This document shows, in pieces, positions 34,741-46,257 of a stretch of DNA of 64,000 nucleotides (the stretch's first letter is position 1; each line of letters starts with the position of its first letter). The position numbers and the translations under genes are program-made. The stretch covers positions 11,003,058 through 11,067,057 of the forward strand of contig CM059576.1 in NCBI GenBank assembly GCA_030386875.1, written 5' to 3'. This DNA is from Morinoia aosen (taxonomy: Eukaryota > Arthropoda > Malacostraca > Amphipoda > Talitridae). Below the pieces are notes generated by a model that worked only from the letters and a program-made list of their open reading frames with translations, had not been told where the DNA came from and did not search any database.

Positions 34741-35510
34741 TATGGAAGCACATGTTGGTTTGTATTTTTACAAAATTTAACTAAGAAAATAATAGCGAGG
34801 AATAAGGCTTTCAAACTTAGCATTTTTTATTAAAAGCTTTACTGGTAAAACTGAACGTTTCGACTCAAAGAGTCATTCTCAACAAAATTTTCTGGAAAAA
34901 AATAAAATATTTACATATTGACAATTTTGTGCTTCTTAATAAATATCGAATTGGTTTCTTTTTCAACTACAAAGATAAACTTTCGAAATGTATGCTCTCT
35001 TCTGTAATTTATCAACACAGTTGCGCACAGTGTGCGTCGGAGTATGTGGGTTCTACCACTAGAGCCTTACATATTCGCGTTGCACAGCATGCCGGCCGAA
35101 GTTATCGCACTAACCGTCCTCTTGCTGCTCCTTCTCACTCAGCCATACGAATCCATGCTGAAAGTTGTAACCTTCCTATAAAATTAGAGGACTTTAAACA
35201 TTTTAGCAGCTGCTTCAAACCCCGTTGATTTGCGCATTATTGAATCTCTTTACATTTTACAACGAAAGCCTTTTTTAAATGACTCCCAATCCGCTTTTCC
35301 TTTGCAAATAGTTTAGGAATTTAATTTCTTTGAGTATTCTTTCCTTTAAAGTTTTCTTGTTTTCTCGATATTCTCAATATGTAAATATTTTTTTTTTCCA
35401 GAAAATTTTGTTAAGAATGACTCTTTTAGTCGAAACGTTCAATTTTACCAGTAAAGCTTTTAATAAAAATGCTAAGTTTGAAAGCCTTATTCCTCGCTAT
35501 TATTTTTTCA
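34741..35510 (+). mobile_element. Penelope-like element fragment with inverted terminal repeats
   Basis: About 105 bases at each end (34789-34893 and 35399-35507) are reverse complements of one another, as often seen for Penelope elements with a partial inverted copy. A possible 12-base duplication, gacaaactatca (34729-34740 and 35511-35522), flanks it, though the host array is itself repetitive. Between the ends lies the C-terminal endonuclease. Reverse transcriptase is absent, so the copy is truncated. The ends contain tgactctttgagtcgaaacg, a small hairpin followed by the GAAAC-type core seen in Penelope hammerhead ribozymes. Confidence 0.75.
34929..35290 (+). pseudogene. GIY-YIG endonuclease of the Penelope-like element
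   Basis: The frame gives V-I-Y-Q-H-S-C-A-Q-C followed by E-Y-V-G-S-T-T-R-A-L and R-V-A-Q-H-A-G, the GIY-YIG core with the C-x-x-C linker typical of Penelope elements. It continues with S-H-S-A-I-R-I-H-A-E-S-C and an H-F-S-S-C segment. The closing part (I-I-E-S-L-Y-I-L-Q-R-K-P) sits in another frame after about 35220, so one frameshift is present. The domain would cut target DNA for integration. Confidence 0.8.
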
Positions 35511-35854
35511 GACAAACTATCAGAGGTGTACAAGTAGATAGACCTTACGAGGCATATTAATTGACAAAATATACGAGGCGTACTAATAGACAAACCATTC
35601 GTGGTATGCTAGTCGTCTAACGAAAGTTCTATACTAGGAGTACTAATTGACAAACCATCCGAGGTGTACAAATAGATAAGCCATACGAGGCATAATAATA
35701 GGCAAACTATGCGAGGTGTACTAATAGACAAGCTATCAGAGGTGTACAAATAGATAGACCATACGAGGCAGATTAATAGACAAAATATACGAGGCGTACC
35801 AATAGACAAACCATACGTGGCGTGCCAATAGTCTATCTCTGTCAAGGGTAGTTG

Positions 35855-36775
35855 AATGAGAAATGAAAAATATGCCCTAAAAATATGCAAAGCCCTATCA
35901 CCACCAAAAACATATTTCATATCTTCTCGATATTCACCACATCATGTGGACATGGGTACATGGGATAAAATAGAGATACAGTGTAAGCCGTTACCACTCA
36001 TGATTGACAAATATCTACAAAATATTGGTAGAAATGGGTAAACAAATATATACTCAATATCAAAATTCATACCTTGTACAACATACGGACAGAAAGAAAT
36101 TTTACTACGATTCATATGCTCAAATTGCACTTTATTTCATTAATTATATTTGACATTAATTCGATTCACAGAAACGCCCTCTGGGGAAGTGATAGATCTA
36201 TTTTTGAAACATTTCGCTAGTGCAATAAAATTTAATAACCGGATGGCTTTTGCGTAAAGAAATTAAATAGAATCATGTATATCTATATATGTAGATCCAT
36301 ATATATACCTACACATGTACACACACATATTAATATATATACTTATTGAAAATGATATATTAGAAAAAAATACATGTATAAAATAAAAGATAGAAGCAAC
36401 CTACCATCTACAACACAGAAAATGACAGTTGAGCTCACTGTAATCCTAAGAAATTTTTCGCAAAAAATAACTAAAAGGAAAAGAAGACTTCGAAAAACAT
36501 AAAAATGAACTGGTTTTTAATATCTTAACAGAAATTTTTTTGGAAAAATCACGTTATAGTCTAGAAGCAGCACAACTCTTCATCATTATACGGACATGTG
36601 TACGTGGGATAAAATGGAGTAACATTGAGGCCGGATATCACATCTGAGTGGAGAATATTCACAAAATTTGGCACATATAGGTAGATTTGGCTTTGATCCA
36701 AAGTGATAAATTTAATTACAGAAATTTAGAGTTTTTTCCGATTTGAAAGTTCAGTGCTAGTGTGCGCCGAACGCA
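35855..36775 (+). repeat. Diverged repeat Z, copy 1
   Basis: It aligns in the same orientation with 50820-52090. Shared blocks: gggataaaatagagatacag, caacatacggacagaaag, atatgctcaaattgcact, gtgatagatctattttt and gacatgtg...gggataaaatgga. AT-rich, no stable frame. Confidence 0.6.
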
Positions 36776-37227
36776 CGAAAAAAAATAAATAAAAAGACTA
36801 AATGCAATGCTTAAATTACCCCCTTCCCCCCAGCTCAGCCGAAAATCGATTGAAAACATCTTCGAGAATGATTTTGAAATACCGAGACAACGTTAGCCAA
36901 AATTTCATTATAAACTTTGCACAACCCTCACATCTATAAACCTGTTTATTGGTGTAGACACAAAATGTATTTCATGGTATATTTGTCATTCGGACGTTAA
37001 ATGACAGAGAAGAGAAAGAAATAACAAAATGAAGATGAGGAAATACTCCTAATTATGGAAAGAACGTTCGTCCTGCTGCATTGAACTGATGGCTGTGGTG
37101 CTCATTGTTATCGTCAGAAATAAGTAAGATGAATATACGAATCGCTTAGCAGCCGTAAAATGAAATAGTTTCTAAATTTCTAACAGAAATTTCAATAAAA
37201 TTAAAATTTCTGATAGATGGGAAGTTC
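36776..37227. other. Spacer, no gene seen
   Basis: AT-rich sequence between repeat Z and the LINE 2 fragment. I cannot assign it; it may include the LINE's 3' untranslated region. Confidence 0.3.
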
Positions 37228-37752
37228 ATACCGAAATGCTGCAGGCCCTATGACAGAGATGCAAAATGACGGGACACATTTACTCTAAATTCTTTTCCAG
37301 TTTTAGAGTTTTTGATATGCTGGGGAAGCTTGTTTTACAAAAAAGCTCCAGAAACTGAGAGAGCTTTTTGTCCCACGTTAGATGAACGGTAACTGACTAA
37401 AACATCGTTCCTCCGGTTTGGTCTTTCGTTTGGGATATTAGATGGAAAAAATTTTACCACCTCTGCATTACTTTGGGGGAAATACAAAGAGGAGAATACT
37501 CGTCGAGCTTTCTGGATCGTAAATCTGTTCTGTATTGGGATCCAGTCGAGTTTTCTTAAAAGAGGGGTGACATGATCGTATTTATTGAAATTTCCTTTGC
37601 ATACCACTTTGGCGGCGAAATTTAGACATTCTTGCTACTCTTCCTGACGACATTGAGGTAAATCTACCCACACAAGACTGCAGTAGTCCAGACGCGATAA
37701 AACGAAAGACTGAATCACTAATAATCTAGATTTTTTGTCAAATGTGTTCTTT
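37228..37752 (-). pseudogene. LINE 2, C-terminal reverse transcriptase segment
   Basis: Minus-strand frames give L-V-I-Q-S-F-V-L-S-R-L-D-Y-C (the conserved segment after the palm) and then K-L-D-W-I-P-I-Q-N-R-F-T-I-Q-K-A-R-R-V-F-S, the C-terminal block typical of CR1/L2-like LINEs, ending L-S-V-S-G-A-F-L. It is the 3' portion of a non-LTR element whose other pieces lie at 39477-39758 and 50347-50546. It is interrupted at 37753 by a DNA element, and the frame is disrupted in places. Confidence 0.7.
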
Positions 37753-39476
37753 CCCAGGTAGCAAAATTTATTGACCTAATATTGAGCCAATATACAGTCT
37801 CAATGTTGACTGGATATTCAAAATGAACATTGGGGCAATACCTTATTTTGGAAAATACGGTTGATATTAGAAAAATATATTGGCCCAATAACAATATTAT
37901 CATCAACCCGATATCAACTAATTATTGTGTCAATATTGACTTGATAATGAAGTGTTCCCTACAATAACATTTGCTTAACACTCAATTCCTGATAGGTGGA
38001 TATTTGTAAAACATATGGCCCCGATAATGATAATTTCACTAACCCAATATTAGCTAATTATTGTGTCACTATGGACTTGATATTGAGGTGTTCCTTAGAA
38101 AAATATTGGCCTGTAAGGCCTGGACTTGTTGCTGCCATAGCACTTGAGTTCCGCTTGCGGCGAATGAAGCTGCGACCTTAGTTATGTGGTCGTCCTTCTC
38201 CTGCAGTTGGTGTCGTTGATATTCTATGAAGTTGTAAGCAACTTTTCTAAGATAATTTTACATGTACACATATTAGTATTACTGAACACAAATGGACTAG
38301 AACTGAGTTTGAGGGGTAGCTAAGGTAGGGTACTACAGGCCCAATACTTATTTTCTGACATCAAGTGGATATTGTTAGAATATATTGTCCCAATAATAAT
38401 TTATTTTTAACCCAGTATCAGCTAATTACTGTGTCACTATTGACTTGATATTGAGGTGTTTCCTTAAACAACACTTAGGCTCAATAATCAATTTCTAATA
38501 TCGCATCATTATTCAGAAGGGTTCAAAGACGAGAAATATATATAATTCTGATAACTATGTTATCCGATGTACATACCTACACACCTACAAGACTATGAAT
38601 TAAACTGCATTCAAAATTTATCTAAAATCCATGATTACAAACCTCTTTGGCATCGTAGTCCAAATTTTGTGTTGCACGTTCGTACCAGTGGTCGGGCAAC
38701 CTGTACTAAGCAGCATATATACGTTCATCTAGGCAGCATATATATGCGTGATTGAAAAATTGCACGAAAGCGCTTTACTCAAAGAATGATGCATGCAAAA
38801 TGGGTTATATGGTAGGGATATGCCTACTCAATACCTTCGTTACGAAATTAAGTCATTTATATCATCTATATAAATGACTTTAAATCATCTTAATTCAATA
38901 TATAGACATTTATTGCAATAGGAACATATGACAAACTATTATAGCATATTTTTTGAAAAAATTAGACCTTCGAAACTCATTGGTCGACTAAAAAAACAAG
39001 AACTGTGAACCTGTGATAACAGTAATTCTGAATATACATATTATTGTAACGTATTCACATTTATTGATGTCTGTCAGATATATCTGCACTCATTAATGAC
39101 TGCAGTAACTCTTCATTAACTTTATTGGTACATTTTAAACAAATTACTCCGTATTATTGGCTTACAATATCAACCCAATATTTGGGCAATAATAATTTAT
39201 ATTTTAACAAATTTTATGAAATTGCGAGATTTTTATTTATTATGCAATAGTTTCCACTTATATGAATATCGTACATATATACATACACTGTTAGTTTAAT
39301 ATTAGAAATAAAACTATTTACTACATTGTCCCAATAACAAGTTGATATCATAAATAAATATATCTTTTTTCGATATTGTCTTGTTATTAGCCTATTATTG
39401 TAATCCAAGGTTCCAATATCAGGTCAATAAATAATTATCAACCCAATATTGGCCTAATAATTTCTTGCTACCTGGG
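37753..39476. mobile_element. DNA element with CCCAGGTAGCAA inverted ends, inside LINE 2
   Basis: It begins cccaggtagcaaa and ends tttgctacctggg-like (ttcttgctacctggg). About 40 bases at each end pair in inverted orientation around aatattgg-type phrases. LINE 2 sequence continues on both sides. The interior is AT-rich and made of loosely repeated phrases (tcaatattgacttgatattgaggtgttcc about every 200 bases). No transposase is seen, so it is non-autonomous. I see no clear target duplication. Confidence 0.65.
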
Positions 39477-39758
39477 TTATACGATGAAAGAACATTAAGG
39501 TTTCGTTAATTTTGTTGCACATTGTTTCGACGTGTGAATTGAAAGTCATATTTTTGTCAAACCAAACACCCAGATTTTTAACATTATCTACTGGTTTATT
39601 TAATTGTATCGTCTCCAAATGTTAGCTTGAATGGTGGTAAATTTTCAGTCGCATTCTGTGATCCAAAAATAATGCATTGTGTTTTACTTGCGTTAAGTTT
39701 GAGGCCATTATGGTCATACCACAATTTCAGATTTCTCAGAAGGTTTTCAGCGTTGGTT
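39477..39758 (-). pseudogene. LINE 2, reverse transcriptase palm/thumb segment
   Basis: The minus-strand frame contains N-L-L-R-N-L-K-L-W-Y-D-H-N-G-L-K-L-N-A and K-T-Q-C-I-I-F-G, the segment that follows the catalytic Y-A-D-D in non-LTR reverse transcriptases. The Y-A-D-D segment itself is at 50347-50546, on the far side of Gypsy B. The frame is disrupted towards 39600. Confidence 0.75.
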
Positions 39759-41435
39759 TGTAGCATTAGCTACAAAATGTATAAATTCAATGAATTTCTT
39801 ATTAACATTTAAATAGCATAATTATTGGCATTAAAAATCTTACTTTAAATTATTATCAGTAATTTTCTACTTATAATTAGTAATCCTAGAAGTTTTTGTA
39901 CAAAAGCACAAAAATGATAATACCATCGACAGTGTTCGAGTTTTAAGCCGTTGTGATGGCAACATCGCATCCGACGCCATTGTCGGACTGTCATTTCTTA
40001 CTCGGGTGTTAGCTTGTGTGGTTCAGCGTCTCGTAAGTGAAAATAAGTGTTCAATTTAGAGCAAATCTTGCTTAGAAGATATTGTGTTTTTCTTCTCTCA
40101 TCGTGTTTAAGTGATTTTTTTATCAGTGCTGTGTTATTTAAAGATGTGCAAATAGTTCGTAGATATTTCGTGCGAATTGCATGGCATATTCTGAAGTGTT
40201 CTCAAAGATGGCGTAGAGTGAATGGTGTGTGTCATGTTCATTTTTATGTTCAAAGAGACAATTTATATATTCAAATATTTCATTCCACTGCAAGTATATA
40301 CTTACAGTGTTTTCAGTATAATTAGCATGTGGATAGTGCAGGACTGCCTGTTGGTTTTCGTGCGGGCATATTATAATTTACGGGATTCATTATTATTCAT
40401 TCGTATTATTATTGATCGTGTGCTTAAATTGGATCGCCGATCGTGCGCTTAAATCGCATGTAGTTTTCATAATATGAATAACATTTATGACCTTATCGAA
40501 ATTCTTGTAAATGTCATGCTTATATTTTTAAATTAAGAGCAGTAGAGAAAGAGCTATTGCCAGCTTGTTAAATCTATTCTTATTCTTCATGAGCTTAACA
40601 AAAAGAGCAATAAATAGCTCGAGTTAAATCTGTAGGAAAAACTTAGGGTTTCTCCGTGATGGGAATTTACCGTTGCAATGCTAGGGATGACAGTTTTGTG
40701 GATTTCCTTGGTGCCTCTCCGGGAATGTATCATTCAGCGTCTTCGAATATTCCAGATTGTTCGACGTCAACAAACGCCACAATTCACATTATCCCTGGGC
40801 CTTGAGCTTTACTCGAGCTTTACATTCAACTGAGCCTTAAGTCACCTTGGGCTATACTTGTAAACTCAGCCTTGAGTTTCACCAGTTACTTTGCCCTAGT
40901 TCTGACGTGAGCCGGACTTTTACCTGGGCTTTATTTGCCTTGCATTCACCTCGGTTTCGAGCTGTTTTTTAGACTGGTATATTATCTAATTACTGGCTAA
41001 ATATTAAACTGCTCCAACCACGGACATTTGTCTTCAGCGTGTAATGATCTTAAATTGATCTTAAGTTGATTTTGCATTCACCTGCTCAAAATTAAACAGA
41101 CTTGGAGCTTATCCAGAAATTCCACTGATTTCTCGGGCTTGTTAATTTGCCCGCACTCTGAAAGTGACCTCCACAAAACACACTCACGCACACCCTGCCA
41201 ACGTCATCACTCGCCGGAGTCTCCGCCTGCACGGACTGCACCATCTCAGTCAAGTTCTTCAGTTAATCAAGAACGCGTTGGTCCTCCCGGCTTCTTCCAA
41301 TAAAGATCTATAAGCTGAGTCCAAAAATTGTCGTCATTCCCCTTCTCTTTATCGTGCTCTTAAACGTACTTCTCGAGATTATTTACGTTTTGGTGGTTGG
41401 GTATTATCGTAAAGTCTACCCCGACCATCGAAACA
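39759..41435 (+). repeat. 5' LTR of element B
   Basis: 1677 bases, from tgtagcattagctaca (a 6-base inverted tip with a 4-base loop) to catcgaaaca. It contains an aataaa signal near 41290 and gcgtctcgtaagtgaaaataag near 40027. Confidence 0.9.
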
Positions 41436-41441
41436 TAGAAG

Positions 41442-41463
41442 TGGTGACCATCCCAGAGTGACC
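41442..41463 (+). other. Primer-binding site of element B
   Basis: tggtgaccatcccagagtga, a few bases after the LTR end. It shares tggtgacc and cagagtga with element A. Confidence 0.65.
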
Positions 41464-41929
41464 TTTATATTGGGTGACTCCCAAGTTTAAAAACAATTCA
41501 ACTCGACAAGTGTTTGAGAAAACGTGAGAGAGGAGAATGTTGGCATATCATTGTAGTGATAAGTTCCCATTGTCGTAGTTTCCTTGAGAATTTTTTCTGT
41601 GGATTTACCGTTCTAATGTTTCTCTGAGCAGCTCTAAAAAATTTTTTTCTTTCATGCTGTTTCCTGTCTTTTGTTTCATGTGCCACAGTAGGTAGAAAAA
41701 TTTTTTCCCCTATTTCCGTGCTTTACGCTTATTTCTGACGACCGTAAAAATTTTTTTTCCTTTCCTTTCTCGTTTCATGTCTGTTTAGGGAATAACTGAG
41801 TAGGTGTACGCAAAAACAAACCCCTTGACACTTTTATACCGAAGGTATTAGGTGTTGATTACGTAAATTCTGAGCCGTTATAGAGTAATTTTGTTCTTTT
41901 CCGTTGCACTCAAAACGAAAATTGCCAGT

Positions 41930-42874
41930 ATGCCCGACACAGAGAATGTTGTAAATCCAGTGCAGACTAAGCCTATACAGCTTCCGCCTTTCAGACCCGC
42001 AGAAAGCCCGACCTGGTTTAGTCAGGTCGAGACTATTTTTACATACAATAAAATTACAAACCAGAGGGACAAGTTTTATGCATTAATAGCTGCTGTGCCC
42101 ACGCAAATGCTATCTCATTCCAACGAAATCATAAACAACCCGCCTGCTATAGACCCGTATTCCATCTTGAAGGACAAATTACTAGCCAAATTGCAAATGT
42201 CCGATGCGGACAAGTTTAGGTCTCTTGTTGACGCCTCAGCTATCCCATGCGTATCCGTTGCTTTCCCTCCTACATCGTTAGTAAAGGAACTTAAGAAACT
42301 TGCTGCCGGTGTTGGCATAGCTGAAAGATTCCTCAAAGAATTGTATATGACAAAAGTGCCCACTACAGTGAGGCCTTTCTTATCATTGATAGGTCCGAAC
42401 GAAAGCCTTGAGTCATTGGCTCGGGCCACAGAAACAGTGACGCGGAACCTCAATATGTTCCAAACGTCTCATGTAACTTCCTTGAATGCATCAGCTGCTA
42501 GTTTTAGCCCGTCAAATACTTCTAATAATCCATCTTCTACTTCAATGGAATCAATGCAACGCGAGATCGCAGAGTTGAAACAAGCTTTCCAGAATTGTCA
42601 GTTAGGTCATGGTGTAGCTCATATTCAGCCAGGCTCAGGGAATTTTTCACGCTACCATGCCTATGACTATCCTCCTCCTCAACGCTATGGTAGAGGTAGA
42701 TCTTATGATAGGTCAGCTCAAAACCGCCGCTTTAGGTCGCGCTCTCGCGATGCTAACAGTAACTTATGTTGGTACCACGAGAAGTTCGGTGACCATGAAC
42801 GAAAGTGCGGTTCACGATTCTGTCCTCGTTATGCCGAACTGACTTCGGGAAACGCGAACAGCGACGCACAGTAG
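41930..42874 (+). pseudogene. gag region of element B
   Basis: About 315 residues from M-P-D-T-E-N-V-V. The N-terminal part has F-R-P-A-E-S-P-T-W-F-S-Q-V-E-T-I-F and a D-K-F-Y-A-L-I-A-A segment, the capsid-like fold region of insect Gypsy gag. A middle part contains M-Q-R-E-I-A-E-L-K-Q. The C-terminus is arginine-rich and then has a zinc-knuckle-like C-W-Y-H...R-K-C...C-P-R-Y. It forms the particle and packages RNA. This region looks open. Element D has a decayed sister. Confidence 0.85.
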
Positions 42875-42879
42875 CGAGT

Positions 42880-45800
42880 ACTGCGTTCCCTAACTCCCAG
42901 ACTACTCGCCTACTGATATTATTCGATCCCATTACCAAGTATCGATTTCTGATAGACACAGGTTCATCCGTGTCAATTATCCCAGCTACGGCGAAAGACA
43001 AAAATAATAAAAATTTGTTGGCGACACTACGTGCCGCAAATGGCACGCCAATAGCATGTTATGGGGAGAGAGTCTCACTTGCAGTCTGGGGTTAAGGCGA
43101 AACTTTACTTTTAATTTCTTAGTCGCAGAATTCCAAGAGCCAATAATTGGAGCTGATTTCTTAGCAAAGTTCGGATTAATAGTGGACGTAAAAAACCTTA
43201 AAATTAGGGACGAGGAGACACAGATCTCAATTCCCGCTTGGGGCATGACTAGAGCAAATGTCTTGCATTCCTTCTCTATCGAATTCAATAAAGAGTGCAT
43301 GTTTGAGCAGGTTCTCGCAGAATACCCTGCAGTAACGAACTCTAACCTAGCTTCTAAAAATATGCAGACTAGAACGAAACATCATATCGTGACAACTGGA
43401 CCTCCAGTTTACTCCAGAGCTAGACGTTTACCGCCTGATCGATTGGCTTTAGCCAAGAAAGAATTTGCTAGGATGCAGGAATGCGGCATCATCCGCAGTT
43501 CCAAAAGCCCTTGGGCTAACCCTCTCTTGCTAGTACCCAAAGCTAACGGTGAATTCAGACCGTGCGGAGATTTCCGCAGGTTAAATGCTGTTACACAACC
43601 TGACCGTTTCCCTATTCCCTACTTGCACGATTTTAGTGCAAATTTAGAGGGAGCACAAATTTTCTCAAAGGTTGATTTACAGCACGCCTTTCATCAAATT
43701 CCACTTGAGGAAAGTGCTATACCTAAGACCGCGGTAATCACTCCGTTTGGTTTCTTTGAATTCTTAAAAATGTCGTATGGACTTCGAAATGCACCTCAAA
43801 CTTTCCAGAGACACATGTCTGAGATTTTCTCGGATCTCACTTTTGCCTATGTGTATCTTGATGACATTTTGGTGGCATCCGCAACCCCGGAGCTACATAA
43901 AGACCATCTGAGGGTCGTGTTTGAGAGACTGCCTGATAACGGACTCCTGGTCAACCCTGCAAAATGTGAGCTCGAGAAGCCATCACTAATTTCCTTAGGT
44001 CACGAAATCTCTAGCCTAGGTCTAAAACCCTTGCCTTCCAAGGTAGATGTAATCAAAAACTTCCCTCTTCCACAGACCCAGAAGGAACTGAGAAGGTTTC
44101 TATATTCTGTTAATTTCTATCACCGCTTTATCCGAAACTGTGCTCAAACTTTAGCCCCGTTGTCAGATATGCTGGAACCAAAGAGAAAAGGTAAATATAC
44201 CGATGTCAAGTGGACGGAGGCAGCACGTAAAGCTTGTGTTGATATTAAGGATAAGCTAGCTACCGCGACTGAATTATCCTACCCAATCGCCAACGCTGAC
44301 TTCAGTTTAGTGGATGATGCCTCCAGTACTGCCGTAAGTGCTGTGCTGCAACAAAAAGTAGGGACTAATATCTCTCCTCTTGCCTTCTTTTTCAAAAAGC
44401 TATCGCCCACTGAGCGTGCTTACAGCGCGTTCGGTAGGGAACTCCTCGCTATCTTCTTGTCTGTGAGACACTTTCGTTACGCTCTAGAGGCAAGGGAGTT
44501 CGTGATCTACACAGACCACAAACCCTTGACCTCAGCGATCAAAATGCCATCTGAGCGTCACTCACCAAGAGAAGCTCGACATCTGTCGACATCTGTCTCT
44601 CATTAGTCAGTTCACCACTGACATCCGCTTTATTAAAGGTCTTGAGAATACAGTGGCAGATTGTCTTTCTAGGATTAACTCTATCAACCCCGGTGGTGAA
44701 ATCACCTTCGGCAATCTTATTCATGCTCAGAAGGAAGATCCTGAACTCCAGGACCTTCTCAAACCTACTAACACTAGCTCTTTGAAATTAACCTTGGTTG
44801 ACGGCGTGTACCGTGACGCTGAGCGACTTTCTCGTTTGTATCTGCCTGCGACTCTCCGCAGAGTAGCTATTCTTCACTATCACTCACTCTCTCATCCTGG
44901 TATTAACCGTACATTGCGTTTTATTTCCGATCGTTTCGTCTGGCCAGCGATGCGTAAGGAGGTTAAGCAAATTGTGCAAAACTGCCATGCATGTCAGAGC
45001 AGCAAAATTGTGAAACATAACCGTGCAGCGTTACAGAGTTGTGCTTTTGCAGGACAAAAATTCGATGCTGTACACCTAGATTTGGTGGGTCCGTTGCCTT
45101 TATCGCGTGGTCATTCCTATTTGTTAATTAACCATCATAGATAGGTTCTCTAGGTGGGTTGAGGCCGTACCTCTTCCTGATACCCAAACTGACACTGTAG
45201 CTCGTGCATTCGTGAGTAATTGGATTTCCAGATTTGGGGTTCCCCTAAGTGTCACTCATGACCGGGGATCACAATTTACCTCCAAATTCTGGAGTGAGCT
45301 TAGCGCCGCCTTAGGTTGTGCAAATATCAACACCACCGCTTATCACCCGCAGTCAAATGACTTATTGAGAGAGTCCACAGGGATTTAAAGAGTGCATTGC
45401 GTTGCCTTAATTGCAGTCACGACAGGACCGACAGACTTCCAGTAGTATTATTGAGCATTCGAAATTTGTATAGGCAAGACCAATAGTGTACTGCAGCAGA
45501 AATGTTGTATGGGAAGACACTTCGCCTCCCTGGCGACATTGTTGACCCAAAACCGTTGCCTGAATTTTCATCTGCTGATCAGTCCGCATATGTAACCTGT
45601 CTCAAGGATTGCATGCGTCAGATCAAGTATGTAGCTCCACGAATGCCTCACTCAAAAGATAAATTAGATCCTGCCTTGCAACATTGCACACATGTGTACG
45701 TACGTATTGATGCTATTAAACCAACACTCACCCGCCCTTATGATGGCCCATTCAAGGTATTGAAACGGACGCCAAAATATTTTGTTCTTGAAAGATCTGG

Positions 45801-46257
45801 TTCACCCGACTCTGTGAGCATAGACCGATTAAAGGTCGCTCATACCTCTGATAATAGTGTAATTTCTAACTCTTCATTCTCTCCACAGAACCTTCTTTCC
45901 ACTGAGACTCGATCATATCGTCCACCTCAGTTTCCTCATTTGGCTGCATTGTTGCCTAGTCAACTTGAGTGTAACCCTTTCTTTTTGCCTGTATCTTCAA
46001 ACCCTGTCGTAGACTCTAATTTTAGCTCTCTTAGTGAAACAGCGACAAGTCTGGAGAAACCAGACGAGACCGCTGCAGCAACTTCTGTTCCTCGAACTCT
46101 TTCTGACCTAAATTTGCAGACCCGTTTGGTCAAGCTTACCCGCTCAGTAACATTTTCCGACCACCAGACCCGGCATGCATGGTCGTGTAGTTCGGACTCC
46201 TTCCCGCTACAAATGATTGTAGCGGGTGGACCTTTCGGTCTGCGCCTTGGGGGGTAA
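42880..46257 (+). pseudogene. pol region of element B
   Basis: Domains in order: aspartic protease with I-D-T-G-S-S-V-S (about 42950); reverse transcriptase with F-S-K-V-D-L-Q-H-A-F, Y-G-L-R-N-A-P-Q-T-F-Q-R and catalytic Y-L-D-D (about 43854); RNase H with a D-D-A-S-S motif, F-G-R-E-L and Y-T-D-H-K-P-L; integrase zinc-binding H-x-L-S-H-P-G...C-H-A-C-Q-S-S and core D-L-V-G-P-L-P; then a long C-terminal tail with R-P-Y-D-G-P-F. A purine tract (ggggggtaa) lies directly before the 3' LTR. Fossil, with a small number of breaks. Confidence 0.9.

Larger units (their letters stand above)
34620..35850. repeat. Tandem array of about 24-26 bases, split by a Penelope-like insertion
   Basis: Units of the type gacaaactatacgaggtgta-ctaata recur at 34640-34740 and 35511-35845, with variants such as gatagaccatacgaggca. 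The two parts join neatly if 34741-35510 is removed. Frames through the array are by-products. Confidence 0.75.
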
